From VAZQ01 sp963821505 (GTDB taxonomy: Bacteria > Pseudomonadota > Alphaproteobacteria > Rhizobiales > Xanthobacteraceae): a DNA stretch of 64,000 nucleotides. This document shows positions 44,476-53,400 of the stretch, piece after piece (the stretch's first letter is position 1; each line of letters begins with the position of its first letter). The stretch is taken from positions 402,924-466,923 of the forward strand of contig CAWGEH010000004.1 of assembly GCA_963821505.1 (NCBI GenBank), written 5' to 3'. Position numbers and translations under genes: made by a program. The notes beneath the pieces were generated by a model that was not told the DNA's origin, made no database searches, and saw only the letters and a list, made by a program, of their open reading frames with translations.

Positions 44476-44916
44476 GGTGAACTCCATATCAGACAGGGGG
44501 TGGTCGAGCCTGGCACGACTCCAGTTTTGATTATGATAGCCATACCTGAAGCTGTACACGCTCCATGCGCCGCCGAATCATCGGGACGGGGTTGTCCACC
44601 CATACCCGCGACGACGCGGAAGCCGGCAATGAACACTTCGACGGCAAAACGACGGAATAGAGAGTCGACTGGCGTCGGGCTAGCGCATGTTCCGGAAAAG
44701 TGGGAACCGGTTTTCCGAACAGAACATGCGTAAAATCGAAGAATCTAGAGCGCATCACGATTCGACCCAATCGGGATGCGCTCTGATCGCCGACAATACG
44801 AAGCTTGGACTGCCCATCCGGGGGAAATGTCGGTTGATCCAGATCAACGACGAGCACTGGTGCGAAGCCGCAAAAATTAGCTGTCGTGACTTTTCAAAAC
44901 ATCGGAGGAAGAAATC
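44476..44916. other. Gene-free stretch with repeat copy 2
   Basis: 441 bp between the small acidic protein and csbD-like gene, divergent on each side. It contains the inverted repeat copy at 44680-44784; nothing else recognisable. Promoters for both flanking genes must lie here. Confidence 0.6.
44680..44784 (-). repeat. Composite palindromic repeat, copy 2 (inverted)
   Basis: Reverse-complement copy of 43941-44046 with CTAGCGCATGTTC at its left and GATGCGCTCT at its right. It lies in the promoter region of the CsbD-like gene, about 130 bp before its start. Confidence 0.92.
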
Positions 44917-45102
44917 ATGGACAAGGATCGGGTCGTCGGATCGGCGAAGCAAGTCAAAGGTGCCGTCAAGCAGGCGGTCGGCAAGGCGGTCGGTGACGCC
45001 AAGCTGGAGTCGGAGGGCAAGGCCGACAAGGTAGAAGGCAAGGTTCAGAATGCCATCGGCGGCCTCAAAGACACGGTCAAAGACGCGCTCAAGGGGAAAT
45101 AG
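44917..45102 (+). CDS. CsbD-family stress protein
   Basis: 61 residues. The CsbD signature is clear: MDKDRVVGSAKQVKGAVKQA, VGDAKLESEGKADKVEGKVQ and a final helix LKDTVKDAL. CsbD proteins are small, abundant, intrinsically flexible and induced by general stress, with no known biochemical role. GGAGG lies 8 bases before the ATG. It is flanked on both sides by the composite palindromic repeat. Confidence 0.95.
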   Translation: MDKDRVVGSAKQVKGAVKQAVGKAVGDAKLESEGKADKVEGKVQNAIGGLKDTVKDALKGK

Positions 45103-45153
45103 GCGTTTTGAGCATCCCGAAAAGTTGCAGGCGTTTCGGATAAGATCATGCAG

Positions 45154-45260
45154 CTAGAGCGCATCCCGATTGGATCGAATCGTGATGGGCTCTAAATTCT
45201 TCGATTTTGCGCATGTTCTATTCGGAAAACCGGTTCCCACTTTTCCGGAACATGCGCTAG
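45154..45260 (+). repeat. Composite palindromic repeat, copy 3
   Basis: Modules A and B as in copy 1, preceded at 45117-45150 by module C (CCGAAAAGTTGCAGGCG) and followed at 45270-45307 by module D (GCGAAATC..GATTTCGC). It directly follows the CsbD-like gene and may form its transcript end. Confidence 0.92.
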
Positions 45261-45499
45261 ACAAATGCTTGCAGCGAAATCGCGATTCAACGTGAAGCGA
45301 TTTCGCTCTGGGAGCTTTTTCCTCTCGCCCAGTCTGGGATGGGAATGCAGGCTTCGGCGGCGGCGGCACGCCACGCATGGGCGGCGGGCGCTTCCAAGCG
45401 CAAAAGCGGCGGTATTTGGCGCCTCTCATGCTTCGAGACGCACGCATCGCAGCCAAGCTTGCGAAGGCTGCGTAGACTTGCCTGCGCTGCGTGCTCCTT

Positions 45500-45604
45500 A
45501 GAGCGCATCCCGATTGGGTCGAATCGTGATGCGCTCTACATTCTTCGATTTTGCGCATGTTCTGTTCGGAAAACCGGTTCCCACTTTTCCGGAACATGCT
45601 CTAG
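45500..45604 (+). repeat. Composite palindromic repeat, copy 4
   Basis: Modules A and B only (TAGAGCGCATCCCGATT to GGAACATGCTCTAG). It lies 56 bp before the stop side of the DUF983 gene. The 240 bp between copies 3 and 4 hold no gene but do include another G/C-rich inverted stretch. Confidence 0.92.
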
Positions 45605-45659
45605 CACGAGGGCGAAAGACAGCAACGCGGAGAGCAAAACGCTCGCATTCGAGGCTTGT

Positions 45660-46040
45660 CTATAACTTCTCGGAGCCCTCCGCCTTCGTCACCCACATCA
45701 CCGCCAGAAGCAGTCCCTTGCATCGCGGCAATAGACCCAACGTCAGCAGCACGATGAGCGGCAAGTAGATGGACAATCCGAGCCACATCGCCGGGTCGAA
45801 GTTCTGCTCCAACGCCAGGACAATGGGCATGGTGATGTGCCCGACGAGCAGGATCGTCAGCCAGGGGGCGGCATCGTCGACGCGGAAATGTCCGTAGGGT
45901 TCGCCGCACCCGGAACAGCGGTCCACGACCTTGAGATAGCGATGCAGCAACCGGCCGTGACCGCAACGCGGGCATTGCCCGAGCGCGCCTCTGATGAGCG
46001 CGATCCTTGTCGACGGAGACTGCTGGTCGGACACGGTCAT
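45660..46040 (-). CDS. DUF983 zinc-ribbon membrane protein
   Basis: 126 residues. An N-terminal zinc ribbon (CPRCGHGRLLHRYLKVVDRC, then CSGCGEPYG) is followed by two transmembrane helices (APWLTILLVGHITMPIVLAL and LSIYLPLIVLLTLGLLPRCK). This is the DUF983 layout common in alphaproteobacteria; genes of this family are often found near cytochrome oxidase genes, which are not present here. Function unknown. Confidence 0.92.
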   Translation of the reverse strand: MTVSDQQSPSTRIALIRGALGQCPRCGHGRLLHRYLKVVDRCSGCGEPYGHFRVDDAAPWLTILLVGHITMPIVLALEQNFDPAMWLGLSIYLPLIVLLTLGLLPRCKGLLLAVMWVTKAEGSEKL

Positions 46041-46133
46041 AATGGCGTTTACCCGGCCTGATCACCCGCGACAAGACATGGAGTATTGGCGGACGAGCGA
46101 TGCGAGCTTGGACACGCCGCACCGCTGCGGCCA

Positions 46134-46346
46134 GCTTCCTTCACCTTGGGCGTGCTTCAGGGCCTCCAGTCAAAGGAAGTTCTTAAGCACATGGACTATA
46201 TGTCTACGGTCTCCGGCGGAGGATATGTCGGCACGACGATGACCATAGGTATGTCGAGCAATGGAGGCGGGGCGTTCCCCTTCGGTGGGCTCGATGAGGA
46301 ATGCCGCGAGACGCCCGAGCTCCGCCATCTGCGAACCATCTCTACT
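46134..46346 (+). pseudogene. Patatin-like phospholipase fragment
   Basis: A short stretch encodes ASFTLGVLQGLQSKEVLKHM, then DYMSTVSGGGYVGTTMTIGM and ends near ELRHLR. This matches the region just after the nucleophile elbow of patatin-like lipases (normally G-x-G-x-R-S-A-x-F-x-L-G-V-L followed by STVSGGGY). The upstream glycine-rich loop and serine are missing and the frame loses similarity after about 46346, so it is a remnant of a gene, not a working enzyme. About 90 bp on each side hold nothing recognisable. Confidence 0.72.
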
Positions 46347-46420
46347 GAAGCCGCTCTCTACTGCCCGGCCCGTGTTTCACGGATGAAACAGGCGAATGAA
46401 ACAGCGCGAATCGTCCGAAT

Positions 46421-47437
46421 TCATTCCGGCGGATTGACATCTGCCGGGATGGTACCCGAGGCGGTGTCGATGGCCGCGCTCGGACCATCGTGCGACTTCA
46501 CGGCTGCCAGAAAGGTCGGATTCATACCGCCATCGACGCCGGTGTTAAGCGGCACGCTCGGGATGCCGTGGTTGATCAGCTCGGCAGTCGCAATGTTGTC
46601 ACGGCGCTGTTTCTCGCGTACGCCGGCAGCGATGTCCTCCGGTACTTTATAGGCCGGGCAACGGTCGGCAGGGCTGAAACCCTCCGTCGATTCGGCGTCG
46701 AAAATGTAGCGCTTCTCGCATACGTCGACCCGGGGCTCGAGGTGCGTCACCTCAAAATGATCATAGCCCTCCTTAATCATTTTCCAGAACGCCATGTGCG
46801 GTGAGTTGCGGTGACGGGCCATGTTGAGCGGTGTCATGCGAAACGGATAAGCCTGCAGCTGGAACGACGTCTGGCCGCCGAAGAATGATTCGCGGGCGAG
46901 CGCATAGATTTCCGCGATCTGCCCGTCGGTCATGGCGTAACAGCCGGCCGACGAGCAGCCGCCGTGGATCATCAGGAACGCGCCGGTGCGGTCGTTCGCC
47001 CGGTCGTATGCATTCGGGAAGCCCGTATTGATTGCGAGATATTGGCTGGAATTCGGATTCATCAGGCCAGGAGTGATAGTGTAGAAGCCTTCCGGCGCCT
47101 GACGGTCGCCGGCCTTGATCTTGGGGCCCAGCTCGCCCGACCAGCGGCAGATCGGATAGGTGCGAAGGAGTGCGAAGCGCCCGCTGTCATTCTGCTTCCA
47201 AACCTCAAGCTCAGCTTCCTCCTTGAAGATGCGCATCAGGATCGGAGATTCCTTCTCCATCTTCTTGGCTTTGAGCTCGGCCAGCATACGTTCCGACAGT
47301 GGTTGCATGTGGCGGTTGCTGTTGCTGGCGACCGGCGCGCCACCGCACCCGGCAAGGGTCATCACTGCAGCGATCGCGGCCGATGCTAACAGCGCGCGCA
47401 GCAGAGGTCGTGAGCGAAGAGTAAATTGGTAGCGCAC
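46421..47437 (-). CDS. Lipoprotein L,D-transpeptidase (YkuD family)
   Basis: 338 residues. Signal and lipobox (AAIAAVMTLAGC) indicate a lipoprotein. The YkuD domain covers about residues 65-215, with the catalytic motif MIHGGCSSAGCYAM (H, G, C). Unlike minimal YkuD enzymes, it has about 120 extra C-terminal residues. These enzymes form 3-3 cross-links in peptidoglycan or attach proteins to it; the subgroup with a double CSSAGC motif is often annotated as 'murein L,D-transpeptidase'. Monocistronic, with a remnant patatin gene convergent to it. Confidence 0.9.
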   Translation of the reverse strand: MRYQFTLRSRPLLRALLASAAIAAVMTLAGCGGAPVASNSNRHMQPLSERMLAELKAKKMEKESPILMRIFKEEAELEVWKQNDSGRFALLRTYPICRWSGELGPKIKAGDRQAPEGFYTITPGLMNPNSSQYLAINTGFPNAYDRANDRTGAFLMIHGGCSSAGCYAMTDGQIAEIYALARESFFGGQTSFQLQAYPFRMTPLNMARHRNSPHMAFWKMIKEGYDHFEVTHLEPRVDVCEKRYIFDAESTEGFSPADRCPAYKVPEDIAAGVREKQRRDNIATAELINHGIPSVPLNTGVDGGMNPTFLAAVKSHDGPSAAIDTASGTIPADVNPPE

Positions 47438-47799
47438 GCCGGCCCTAAAATCCCGAATATGTGACCGACGCTAATTCGGAAGTTGGGTGAGATCAGGGCA
47501 AAGGCCAACCGACCCCAGTTCAGATATTTAATTGGAAAACAAAAACTTACTCGATCGCTTCTGAAGCGGGCACAGCACTCGATCCGCCATCGAGAGTGCC
47601 GGACGACGAGGAAGAGCATCGAAGTGAAAAACGTCGCCGATACGCAGCGATCGCGCGCCGGTTCCGATTGAGTTTCGCTCGAAGATTTGGAGGGCGCACG
47701 TCTTCCGATGTCACGGCAGGCGCTGCATCGCCAGCAGTCACGCGGCCACATGAAACACAAGCCACGTCGAAAACAGTAGTAGCAAGGGATCGCGCATAG
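47438..47799. other. Gene-free stretch between transpeptidase and integrase remnant
   Basis: 362 bp, somewhat A/T-richer than the neighbours around 47515-47560. No coding region with family similarity or start signals was found in any frame. It should hold the transpeptidase promoter. Confidence 0.5.
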
Positions 47800-48449
47800 T
47801 CATGCCTCTGTCAATTGCCGGGCAATCCATTCGGCGCTCGGATGCGCGGTTACACCCAGCCACAGAAGCTTACGTCGACTGTGTTGCAGGATCAGAAATC
47901 CGTACAACAGTCGAAACGAGATCGTCGGGACCAGGAACAGATCCATCGATGCGATGCCGTCGGAATGGTTGCGAAGGAAGGTCTTCCAGCCCTGCGACGG
48001 CGGCATCCTCCTCCTCGCCGTGTACTTTGCGACCGTGGTCTGTCCGACGTCGATGCCGAGCTTGAGCAGTTCGCCGTGTATCCGCGGTGCGCCCCAAAGC
48101 GCGTTTGCGACACTCATCTCGCGAATGAGACGGCGAATGTCGGCCGGTGTCGTCGGCCGGCCACCGCGCGATCGCGATTTCCAGCGCCAAAAGGCTCGGA
48201 AGCCTGCACGGCGCCAGCGGATCAGCGTCTCCGGCCTTACAAGCTTCAGAGCATCGAGCACCCCGGGAGCAGGCCGTAGAGCCCGACAAGCAATAGCCGG
48301 TCGATGCTGCTGAGCGGTACTCGCTTCGGGGATTTGCGCCGCAGCACGTTGAGCTGATGCCGAAGCACAAGGAGTTCGGCTTCCAACGCAGCCCGCGACC
48401 AGAACAGCCCGATCAGGCCGCACCAGATCAATCGGCAAAGATCGCTCAT
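47800..48449 (-). pseudogene. Integrase-type transposase, frameshifted and truncated
   Basis: Starts MSDLCRLIWCGLIGLFWSRA, then LEAELLVLRHQLNVLRRKSP and SSIDRLLLVGLYGL in one frame. It continues in another frame as APGVLDALKLVRPETLIRWR, FRAFWRWKSRSRGGRPTTP, IREMSVANALWGAPRIHGEL and ends EWIARQLTEA. This is the N-terminal HTH and the beginning of the rve core of the IS481/IS3-like integrase family. It breaks off before the second Asp and the Glu of the catalytic triad, and one base shift is needed at about 48255. Not functional. Confidence 0.85.
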
Positions 48450-48631
48450 CGATCGGACTATCGACCGATTCGCGGATGTCAGTCGGCTGTTTTGGGTTTG
48501 CGGTACGGACACCCATCCAGAAGGCGTGGGAAGGACGCAGAGTCCAGCTGCAAATCAGGTCCCGTCCACACCCGGGGCGCCGGGCGGGGGAGGCGGGGTG
48601 GTCAATGTCCGACTCCCTACGGGTAGCACGT

Positions 48632-49021
48632 CTAGCAAACGAAGCGGCAAGCTCCCCACGAAATGCAACAGCCACAGCTGCAGCCTCCGCAGCCTCCGCA
48701 CGCTCTGCAGGCACTGCAACCTCTGGCGCAGCCTCTGCAGCCTCTGCAACCTCTGCAACCTCGTTGGGCATATTGTTGACCGGGTGTTCCGGCGTTTTCT
48801 TTGTCGAAGACGTAGAACGTCCCCAAGCTGACGTCAGCGATTTCTTCCTCATTGAGGGTCAGTTGGGGCGGGAGGATCTCCAGCGACGGTATATCCGGCG
48901 GCGGCACGGCGGTTGCGGCGGATGCGCCCGCCGCTAGCGACAAAGAGACACCGACGGCTCCCACCACTGGTACAACTTCTTTCCAACTCGTTCGCTTCGA
49001 AGCCTGCTTCCTACGGGGCAT
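48632..49021 (-). CDS. Cys/Gly-rich small protein, candidate RiPP precursor
   Basis: 129 residues, with GGGAGG 6 bases before the ATG at 49021. The N-terminal 85 residues look like a leader: a basic start (MPRRKQASKRTSWKEVVPVV), a hydrophobic stretch, a Pro segment, then LTLNEEEIADVSLGTFYVFD and KENAGTPGQQYAQ. The last 43 residues hold 14 cysteines in a GC-x repeat (RGCRGCRGCRGCARGC, then GGCGGCSCGCC, ending SWGACRFVC). A long acidic leader with a repetitive Cys/Gly core is the layout of thiazole-forming peptides (streptolysin S/heterocycloanthracin type) and other Cys-modified RiPPs. No cyclodehydratase, radical-SAM or export gene is seen in the window, so a metal-binding protein is the main alternative. 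Confidence 0.72.
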   Translation of the reverse strand: MPRRKQASKRTSWKEVVPVVGAVGVSLSLAAGASAATAVPPPDIPSLEILPPQLTLNEEEIADVSLGTFYVFDKENAGTPGQQYAQRGCRGCRGCRGCARGCSACRACGGCGGCSCGCCISWGACRFVC

Positions 49022-49290
49022 CTCGTCCTCCCATGCCTTCCAGCGAGTGTTTCGTCGCGCCCTCATTCGTACGCCCAGCTATGAACATTCCGCAAGGCCG
49101 ATTGCCCACGCCGAGTCCGGCTACACGGCATCAAGCATCTCGCCCCCAAGCGCCGCCTGCTCACGGAACGCGCGCCGGCACGGCAAGTTCCTCCGAGCCA
49201 TGTCGTTGCTTGCTCTTTCTTGGCCCCACCGTTATTCACCCGGACTTGTCGGGCGAAGGATTTGCTTCTCAGCGGAGCGCCGAAGCAGAC
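49022..49290. other. Divergent gap between the Cys-rich and VOC genes
   Basis: 269 bp with no supported gene. It lies between two divergent starts and should contain both promoters; no motif stood out. Confidence 0.5.
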
Positions 49291-50118
49291 ATGGCCAATT
49301 CGCACGGCCGTTTCATCTGGTACCAATTGCTGACGACAGACGTGGAGGCCGCCAAGGCCTTCTACGCCGAGGTCGTGGGCTGGGGCAGGCGGGATGCCTC
49401 AGCGCCTGGCATGCCCTACACCCTGTTCACCGCCGGAGAAGCCTCGGTCGCCGGGCTGATGGGCCTGTCAGAGGACGCGACGAAAATGGGGGCGAGGCCG
49501 AGCTGGCTTGGATATGTCGGCGTCGACGACGTGGACGCGACCGCGGACCGGATCCAGCGTCTGGGCGGCGTCGTGCGCATCCCACCGATGGACATTCGCG
49601 ATGTCAGCCGCTTCTCGATCGTCGCCGACCCGCAAATGGCGACGGTTGGGCTGTTCAAGGGGGTCAAACCCCGCCACGAGCAGGTCGTCGATCCGCGCAC
49701 GCCGGGTCGCGTTGGCTGGCACGAGCTGCTCGCCGCCGATTGGGAGCAGGCGTGGCCGTTCTACGGCGAGCTCTTTGGCTGGCAAAAAGCGGAAGCCAAC
49801 GTTGGCGCGATGGGCGAATATCAACAATTCTCTGCCGGCGGGCAGACGATCGGTGGCATGATGAATAAGCCTCCGACGGTGCTGGAGCCCTGCTGGCTTT
49901 ACTACTTCAACGTCGGCGACATCGACGCGGCCGTAAAGCGCGTGAAGGCTGGCGGCGGACAAGTCCTCAGAGGCCCGACTGAAGTGCTGGATGGCAACTG
50001 GATCGTGCAATGCGCGGACCCACAGGGCGCCATGTTCGCGCTGGTAGGCCACCGCGGCCTTGGGTATTTTGAGCGTGTGGATCGCGTCAGGAAGCACCCT
50101 GAAATTAAGTCGCCCTGA
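49291..50118 (+). CDS. VOC-family protein with two glyoxalase-like domains
   Basis: 275 residues made of two vicinal-oxygen-chelate domains, each starting with a W/Y-x-x-L-x-x-D pattern: RFIWYQLLTTDVEAAKAFYA near residue 6 and GWHELLAADWEQAWPFYGEL near 143. Each ends with a DPQ strand (VADPQMATVGLF and CADPQGAMFALV). Such proteins bind a metal for isomerisation, ring cleavage or drug binding; the expected metal ligands are not obvious, as in the CFP30/AraC-linked subgroup. The ribosome site is weak; the start is set by the first domain. Confidence 0.88.
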   Translation: MANSHGRFIWYQLLTTDVEAAKAFYAEVVGWGRRDASAPGMPYTLFTAGEASVAGLMGLSEDATKMGARPSWLGYVGVDDVDATADRIQRLGGVVRIPPMDIRDVSRFSIVADPQMATVGLFKGVKPRHEQVVDPRTPGRVGWHELLAADWEQAWPFYGELFGWQKAEANVGAMGEYQQFSAGGQTIGGMMNKPPTVLEPCWLYYFNVGDIDAAVKRVKAGGGQVLRGPTEVLDGNWIVQCADPQGAMFALVGHRGLGYFERVDRVRKHPEIKSP

Positions 50119-50192
50119 TCGCTCGTCCGCAAAATGTTGCCCTTGTCATTTCCGAAAAACCCACGTCCGGGTGAATCCCGATCAGCGCGACA

Positions 50193-50390
50193 ATGCACAT
50201 GAACTGGCCACTTCTCAGAACGGGTCTTCTTTTCATTGTGATGCTCACCACGTTCAATCTTGGGCGAATGAGTGTCGAATTCAGCGGCGCCGGATCAGAC
50301 CTAACGGTGATTATTCTTAGCATCGTCGTTCTAATTTCCAGCCTCATTGGGCTGGTGGCCGGGGAGCTTGTTCGCAACAAGATCGGTTGA
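50193..50390 (+). CDS. Small two-helix membrane protein
   Basis: 65 residues: a first hydrophobic segment (LLRTGLLFIVMLTTFNLG), a short polar link and a second one (LTVIILSIVVLISSLIGLVA), ending in GELVRNKIG. No family recognised. The ribosome site is weak and a start two codons later (50199) is possible. It runs up to a partial copy of the composite repeat. Confidence 0.5.
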   Translation: MHMNWPLLRTGLLFIVMLTTFNLGRMSVEFSGAGSDLTVIILSIVVLISSLIGLVAGELVRNKIG

Positions 50391-50392
50391 AG

Positions 50393-50420
50393 TTCGACCC
50401 AATCGGGATGCGCGCTCTAG
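50393..50420 (-). repeat. Partial copy of composite repeat (module A half)
   Basis: TTCGACCCAATCGGGATGCG followed by CGCTCTAG equals one arm and loop of module A of the repeat at 43941-44046, in reverse orientation. It seems to be a truncated copy. Confidence 0.8.
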
Positions 50421-50481
50421 GGGAGGGCAAATCCGGCGACATTGCCGTGGCCAGCGGCGCGGGCGCGTTGCGCTAAGCGGC

Positions 50482-53400
50482 TTACCGCTGCCGCAGCGCC
50501 GGCGTCGTGGTCGCGGTGCGCGGATCGGCGAGCTGCAGCGCCTTGAGCGGATCGATGAGGCCGGAACCGAAATCGTCGTCGCGCTCGCCCGGCCCCAGCC
50601 GCTTCGCGCTCGCTGTCAGGATGCGGCGGACGTCCGCGGGCGTGAGCTTCGGATTGCGCTCGAGCAGCAGCGCCACGATGCCGCTCACCTCGGCGGCCGC
50701 CACCGACGTGCCGGTAGTGAGCTGGTAGCTGTTCTCGGGCGCCGGCACCAGGATGTCGACGCCGGGCGCCGCGACCGAGATGTATTTGCCGCGGTTGGCG
50801 CCGGTGAACAGCTTGTCGTCGACGTCGGTCGCCGTCACCGCGATCACGTAGGGATAGAAGGCGCCCGGGAACAGCGGGGGAGACTTCGGCCCGGCATTGC
50901 CGGCGGCGGCGACCAGGACGATGCCTTTGTCGTAGGCCGCCTTGAGCGTGCGCTCGAGCGAGGGGTCCTTGGGCCCGGCGAAGCTCATGTTGATGACGCG
51001 CACGCCCTGGCTCGCGGCCCAGTTGATGCCCTTGAGAATATTGAAGGTGGTGCTCTCGGCGGTGGCGGCGCCGGTGGAGAAGGCGTGCACGGCGAGCAGG
51101 CGCGCCGACGGCGCGATGCCGAGCACCCGCTGGTGCGCGGCGATCGCTCCCGCCATGCCGGTGCCGTGCGGGTGCGGCTTGTCCGCCGCGCCCACCGCGT
51201 CGAAGCGCTGCGACACCACGCCTTCGAGATCGGGATGGGTGGCGTCGATCTCCGAATCGATCACCGCGATCGGCACGTTCGCGCCTTTGACCATGCGGTG
51301 GACGTCGGAGATCTTGAGCTTCTCCAGGATGTATTGCGCGGCGTCGCCCGACTCGCCGCTGGCGCCGCTCGCCGCCGGCGCGGGGGCGGGCGCCGGCGCC
51401 GGCGCGGGGGCGGGCGCGCTCGACGCCTGGTCGGCGATGAAGACGTATTCCGGCTGCGCCACCGCGACGAACTGCACCGCCGCGAGCGCGCGGATGACCT
51501 CGGCCGGCGTCCGGCCGTTGTCGATGTGCAGGCGCACCGCGGTCGAGCCGAGGATCGCGAGATCTTCCGACGCCAGGATGCTCACGCCGAGATTCGCGAG
51601 CGCAACGCGCAGGCGGTCGAGGCCGAGGTCGATGCGGATATGCACCACCACCTCGTCGGTCCTCAGGCGGGTCTCGGTGGGCGGCGGGATATCGATGATG
51701 CGGCGGTCGAAGCCCGCCGGCAAAAACTGATTGCCGGCCGCGGGTCCTTGCCCAGGCGCAGGCCCGGGCGCCTGCTGCGGCGGCAGCCGGATGCCGCCCT
51801 GGGTATTGGTGACCACCGGCGCGGTGTTGAGCGCGGCGAGCTGGATGTTGCTGGTGAGATTGAGGATCACCTGCGCCTGCTGCGCCGCCAGCTGATCCAG
51901 CAGCTCGGGCGAGAACGGCGGCAGCGGCTGCGGTATCGGCTCCAGCGTCGGCTGCGGCGTCGGCTGCGGCGTCGATCCCGGCGGCGGCAGCTGGCCGGTG
52001 TTGACGAACACGCAGGTCGGATCGCCGCAGCCCGCGACGATCGACGGAAACGCCGGCGGGTTGGACGCGGAATTCGGGTCGTTGAGCGCGATGAAGGGAG
52101 AGACGATGCTGCCCGGGCCGCCGCTGGCCGTGCCGGTGGCGGAGGAATTGGTGATGGTGCCGACCGGGAAGCTCGAGCCCGGGATCGAGCCCGCCGGGAA
52201 GTTGACGAACTGGGCGTTGGACCCGGCGAAGCCGCCGACGGCGCTGTCGGCGCCGCTCGTGGCATTGCCCGACGAGGTCGAGGAATCGATGCTGCCGAAG
52301 TTGGCGCCGACGAAGCCGCCGACGATGTTGTTGTTGCCGGTGCCGGTGACGGAGCCGGTCGCGCTCGATGGATCAATCGATCCGAGATTCACGCCGACGA
52401 AGCCGCCGAGATAGCTCGCGCTGGTGCCGCCGACTGCCCCCGAAGCGCTCGAGTCCGAGATCGTGCCGCTGGTGAGCCCGACGAAGCCGCCGACGGTGCT
52501 GTTGGGACCGGTGCTGGTGACCGGACCCGAGGACGCGGAGAGGTAGACGAAGCCGAGGCCGTTGTTGAAGCTCAGCGCGCCGATGAATCCGCCCAGCACG
52601 CTGTTGCCGCCGCCGGTGACCGCGCCGGTCGCGGAACTGATGGCGATCGTGCCGTCGCCGGCGCCGACCAGGCCGCCCGCGACGCTCGCGGCGCCGACGC
52701 TGACGTTGCCGCCCGCCTGCGCGTCGACGATGACCGCCGCGTTGAAGAACGGGAAGCCGTCGCCGATCAGGCAGCCGACGCAGTTGAAGGTGTTGGGCGA
52801 GCTGGAACCGGCCAGCCCGCCGGCGATGCTCGTGTCGCCGGTCTGCACGTTGCCGAGCGCGGTGGACGACACGATCGCGCCGGAATTGTCGCCGACCAGC
52901 CCGCCGGCCTGCAGGCTCGCGACGTTGGGGCTGCCGACATTGCCGCGCGCGAACGAGTCGACGATCAGCCCCTGATTGTTGCCGGCAAACCCGCCCAGCG
53001 TCGTCATCCCGCCCTGGCCGTTGACGCCGCCGGTGCCGGCTGCGCCGGTGACGTTGCCGGTCGCGAACGCGCCGCCGATGGCGCCGTTGTTGAAGCCGAC
53101 GAGCCCGCCGCCGGTGCCGTTCGCGCCGACGCTCACCGCGCCGCTCGCGCAGGTCTGGCCCGCGCCGCACGTCTGCGTCAGCGCGGGCAGCACCGCCTCC
53201 GTGATCGTTCCGATCACGCCGAAATTCTGTCCGACCAGGCCGCCCGCCGCCGCGTTCTGGCAGGAGTTGGTGGCCCCGCAGTCGGCGCTGTTCTGCGGAA
53301 CGCTGGCGCTGGCGGTCACGTTCCCGGTCGCATAGGACGTGAGGATGGCCGAGCCCGGACCGTTGAACCCGGCGAGCCCGCCGAGGCCGACCATGACCCC

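Noticed and set aside
46041..46133. Intact patatin phospholipase gene
   Set aside because: The glycine-rich loop and nucleophile serine are absent and the frame decays after 46346.
48660..48780. Tandem GCAGCCTCTGCAACC-like repeats as a CRISPR or minisatellite
   Set aside because: The repeat is the coding DNA of the Cys/Gly core (period 9-18 bp, in frame), with no spacers.
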